A stretch of 30,642 nt of DNA from Pigoraptor chileana (taxonomy: Eukaryota; Opisthokonta; Filasterea), in NCBI GenBank assembly GCA_943704495.1, contig CALSCR010003409.1, positions 1 to 30,642 on the forward strand. The letters run 5' to 3'. The translations under genes and the position numbers were made by a program. Below are positions 27,916 to 30,642 of this stretch, piece after piece (within the stretch, counting starts at the first letter, position 1; the number at the start of each line of letters is the position of its first letter). The notes below the pieces were generated by a model, which was not told the DNA's origin, did not search any database, and saw only the letters and a list, made by a program, of their open reading frames with translations.

Positions 27916-30588
27916 ATGTCCAAGATTAAGCGGGCGGATTCTATGGGCTCCGACGATGATTCGTACATGGACGACGAAGACACCACTGACGACGACTATG
28001 GAATCGACATGGACCTCGATGATGGCCAGCAAGCAAAAGATGTTGGTTTTATTTTTTATGGATAGTAACCGCTGAATAGCTCGCATGGGACAGTTGGCTA
28101 CAAAGCCGCGCTCATCTTTACTGCGTTACCTCGTCGCTGACTTGTAGCAATTGTATACTTTGGCTGTTACGTAGCAGGCCGAAGAGGACCGCTTCGTGTA
28201 CAAATGCCTTACTCCGAAAGACTTGATAGGCACGCAAATTCAGTCCATCGAGGAGGTCAACAATATTTTTCAGGTGAGTGGATTCGTTTGTTGCGAGACT
28301 TTAAGAATGAAAACTGCCAGACACAGCACACACCGGTTGTGAGGTGTAAACGAAATGTCGTGTTGTACTTTTGCGTGCACAGATTCCACCGGCAACGGCC
28401 CGCATTCTTCTCCAGCACTTTGGCTGGGATAAGGAACGCCTGATTGAGCGGTGAGTGTGTGCTTCGATACCAAGAATATTTGCTTGCACCTGGTCTGTTT
28501 TGCAAAATGGGTCTGTTTGCCGGGTCCTAATTGGCGCCTCTCCAATTGTATCAATCCGAGAAGATATTATGACGGAGACCAGGACAAGCTTTTTGACGAG
28601 GCGCGCATCGTGAATCCCAACAAAAATCCAGCGAAGCAGGTTGGTGCAATCATTACATAACACGGGGCGTGTCTTTATATCAGTCCATGGGCACAATTTC
28701 GCTTGTTTGATGGGGCCGCATTGTTGACTGAATTGTGCCTCATTATGACCATTTGTAGGTATCCGCCGACAAGCAAATCTGCTGCGAAATCTGCTACACG
28801 GACTATCTTGTCAAGGACACGGCCGGATTGCCGTGCGGCCACGCGTTTTGCAAGTCGTGTTGGAATGCTTATCTAACGAATAAGGTGTGCCAGTTGAACG
28901 TCATGTACTACGAACCCCCTTGAGGATTATTGGCATGTGCTCATTGTGTGTTTGTGCGTGTGTGTTTGCGCCTGCAGATCATGGACGAGGGCAAGGGAGA
29001 GAACATATCTTGTCCTGCGCACGGGTGCGACATACTCGTCGATGAGTTTACCGTTACGTCTCTCATCCAGGAGCAGCGGGTGCTCAACAAGTACCAATAT
29101 CTTATCGCAAAGGCCTTTGTGCAGGTGCGTCCATTCTGCCCTTGTTGTTTTGAGTGCACCGCCTGACAAAGGATGTGATAGACATAGAGAGAGAGACAGA
29201 GGGAGCGTGTGTGCAAATAGCCAGAGAGAGAGACACAGTGGAAATAATCAGGGACTCAGTTCTTATATATGAATTGCACTGTACGTGATGGTCACCTCCA
29301 TATTCTACTCATGTAACGAATGCGTCGTTAACGATGTGTTGCATTCTGTTCCATTGCAGGGCAACAAACATGTCAAGTGGTGCCCATCCCCCGGATGCGA
29401 GAATGCCGTCAAGGTGCCTGTGATTGAGGCCAAGCCGGTCAAGTGTCTGTGCGGCAACGTCTTTTGGTGAGTAATGGCAAATCCGTTCCTTGCACAAGCA
29501 TTAATAATGTATGTCCATCGATCGTTGAAGGCCGCCGTTTCAATTATGCCGCGTCAATTTTTCATCCCACTCACGTATTACGCAACGCAGTTTTCGATGC
29601 TCGTGTCCCCTCCACGAACCTGTTCGCTGCGACATGCTCGCTCGGTGGATGAAAAAGTGTGCTGATGACAGCGAGACTGCAAACTGGATCTCGGCCAACA
29701 CCAAAGAGTGCCCCAAGTGCCGCTCTATCATTGAGAAGAACGGCGGGTGTAATCACATGGTGTGTCGGTCCGTCGCCTGCAAGTACGAGTTTTGCTGGGT
29801 GTGCCTTGGCGAATGGGGTCCCCACGGCAGCAGCTGGTACAACTGCAACCGATTCAACGAAACGGACTCGATGGGCGCGCGAGAAAACCAGGCGGTGAGT
29901 TGTTGGGTGTTGATGGTTCCTCCCACTATATTGTAGGCTTGCCTTTGATGGCTGTGTTGCGGTATGCTCGAGTCGTAACGGCCAATTATTTTTATTGCCA
30001 AAAAGGTTTTATCTTGTACGGACTGCTCACTCTTTGAGTTGGTATGCGTAATCACACGTGTTACGTCTCTCTAACATTGGCCACCAAAACTCCATCTTTT
30101 GTGTGTCGCACGAGCAGAAGTCGCGGGCGTCGCTCGATCGTTACCTCCATTTCTACAACCGGTTTGCAAATCACGACCAGTCGCAAAAGCTCGAGAAGGT
30201 GTTGGACCAGAAGATTGAGAAGAAAATGGAGGACATGCAGCACCGCAACATGTCGTGGATTGAGGTCCAGTACCTCAAGCGCGCTGTTGAAATCCTCAAC
30301 CAGTGCCGCGGGACGCTGAAGCACACGTACGTTTTCGGCTATTACCTCGTGAAAAATAACCAGGCTGTTATCTTTGAAGACAACCAGAAGGATCTCGAGA
30401 TGGCGACCGAGGAGCTGTCGGGCTTTCTGGAGGGTGACATCAACGCCGATTCCCTTGTCGATCTCAAGCAAAAGGTGCTGGACAAGAGCCAGTACTGCGA
30501 GTCCCGGCGCAAGGTGCTCCTGGATCACGTGGCGCACGGATACAACGACGACATCTGGGAGTTTATGACGGGCGAGGAAGTCAAGTAG
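27916..30588 (+). CDS. ARI: Ariadne-family RBR E3 ubiquitin-protein ligase
   Basis: A complete 506-residue RING-in-between-RING ligase. It takes ubiquitin from an E2 onto its own Cys, then transfers it to substrate; animal orthologues work with neddylated cullin-RING ligases. Exons: 27916-28041, 28178-28273, 28383-28450, 28564-28639, 28759-28884, 28978-29124, 29360-29466, 29591-29894, 30118-30588. Residues 1-42 are acidic, as in ARIH1. A UBA-like segment (about 43-115) contains [10 protein letters not shown] and [24 protein letters not shown]1 starts at C130 ([10 protein letters not shown], then [12 protein letters not shown]). The IBR spans about 225-262, ending [13 protein letters not shown]. 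The catalytic RING2 (289-320) has ECPKC, then NGGCNHM with predicted active-site C302, then CKYEFCWVC. The Ariadne helical domain (about 350-506) includes [14 protein letters not shown] and [11 protein letters not shown]. All zinc ligands I checked are present, so it should be active. The 5' exons use two GTTGGT donors. Confidence 0.97.
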
Positions 30589-30642
30589 ATGGACTCTGCC
30601 AGTATCCCCGGACCCTGGGACATGAGACCTAACCCACCCCCC

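Overview
The window is nuclear DNA from an intron-rich eukaryote. Seven protein-coding genes can be assembled. Six have introns with GT..AG ends and codon phases that agree across every junction I checked. A cilium-linked gene (LZTFL1/BBS17), a calcyphosin-type EF-hand gene and two large actin-cytoskeleton genes point to a flagellated, probably unicellular, actin-rich protist. The gene set would fit an apusozoan or another lineage near the animal/fungal/amoebozoan stem, but I cannot name the taxon from sequence alone.

Layout. 1-1415: no convincing gene; an intergenic stretch with overrepresented short motifs. 1416-3769 (minus): calcyphosin-like protein with six EF-hand positions. 3770-4477: divergent intergenic region. 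4478-12729 (plus, 8 exons): about 2,315-residue protein with an N-terminal FAM13-like helical module, about 1,400 disordered residues full of repeated basophilic phosphosite-like motifs, five gelsolin-like repeats and a C-terminal villin headpiece, resembling supervillin. 12730-13210: convergent intergenic region. 13211-16185 (minus, 10 exons): LZTFL1. 16552-21841 (minus, 10 exons): 1,233-residue protein with a half-LIM-like zinc finger, a Kelch propeller, a long Ala-rich coiled coil, polyproline, a WH2 motif and a basic C-terminal helix. 22507-25258 (minus, 5 exons): secreted GDPD/PLC-like protein. 26217-26993 (plus): intronless Cys-rich orphan between two gene-poor stretches. 27916-30588 (plus, 9 exons): complete Ariadne-family RBR E3 ubiquitin ligase.

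How they fit together. Two neighbouring genes make actin-binding scaffolds (supervillin-like; Kelch-coiled coil-WH2), and between them sits the BBSome regulator LZTFL1. This is a cluster of cytoskeleton/cilium genes, though nothing shows shared control. The best candidates for undescribed biology are the Kelch-coiled coil-polyPro-WH2 architecture with its half-LIM finger, and the FAM13-supervillin fusion with its repeated motif array. Exon boundaries were assigned by hand from splice signals, phase and family similarity; transcripts would settle the few ambiguous ones.
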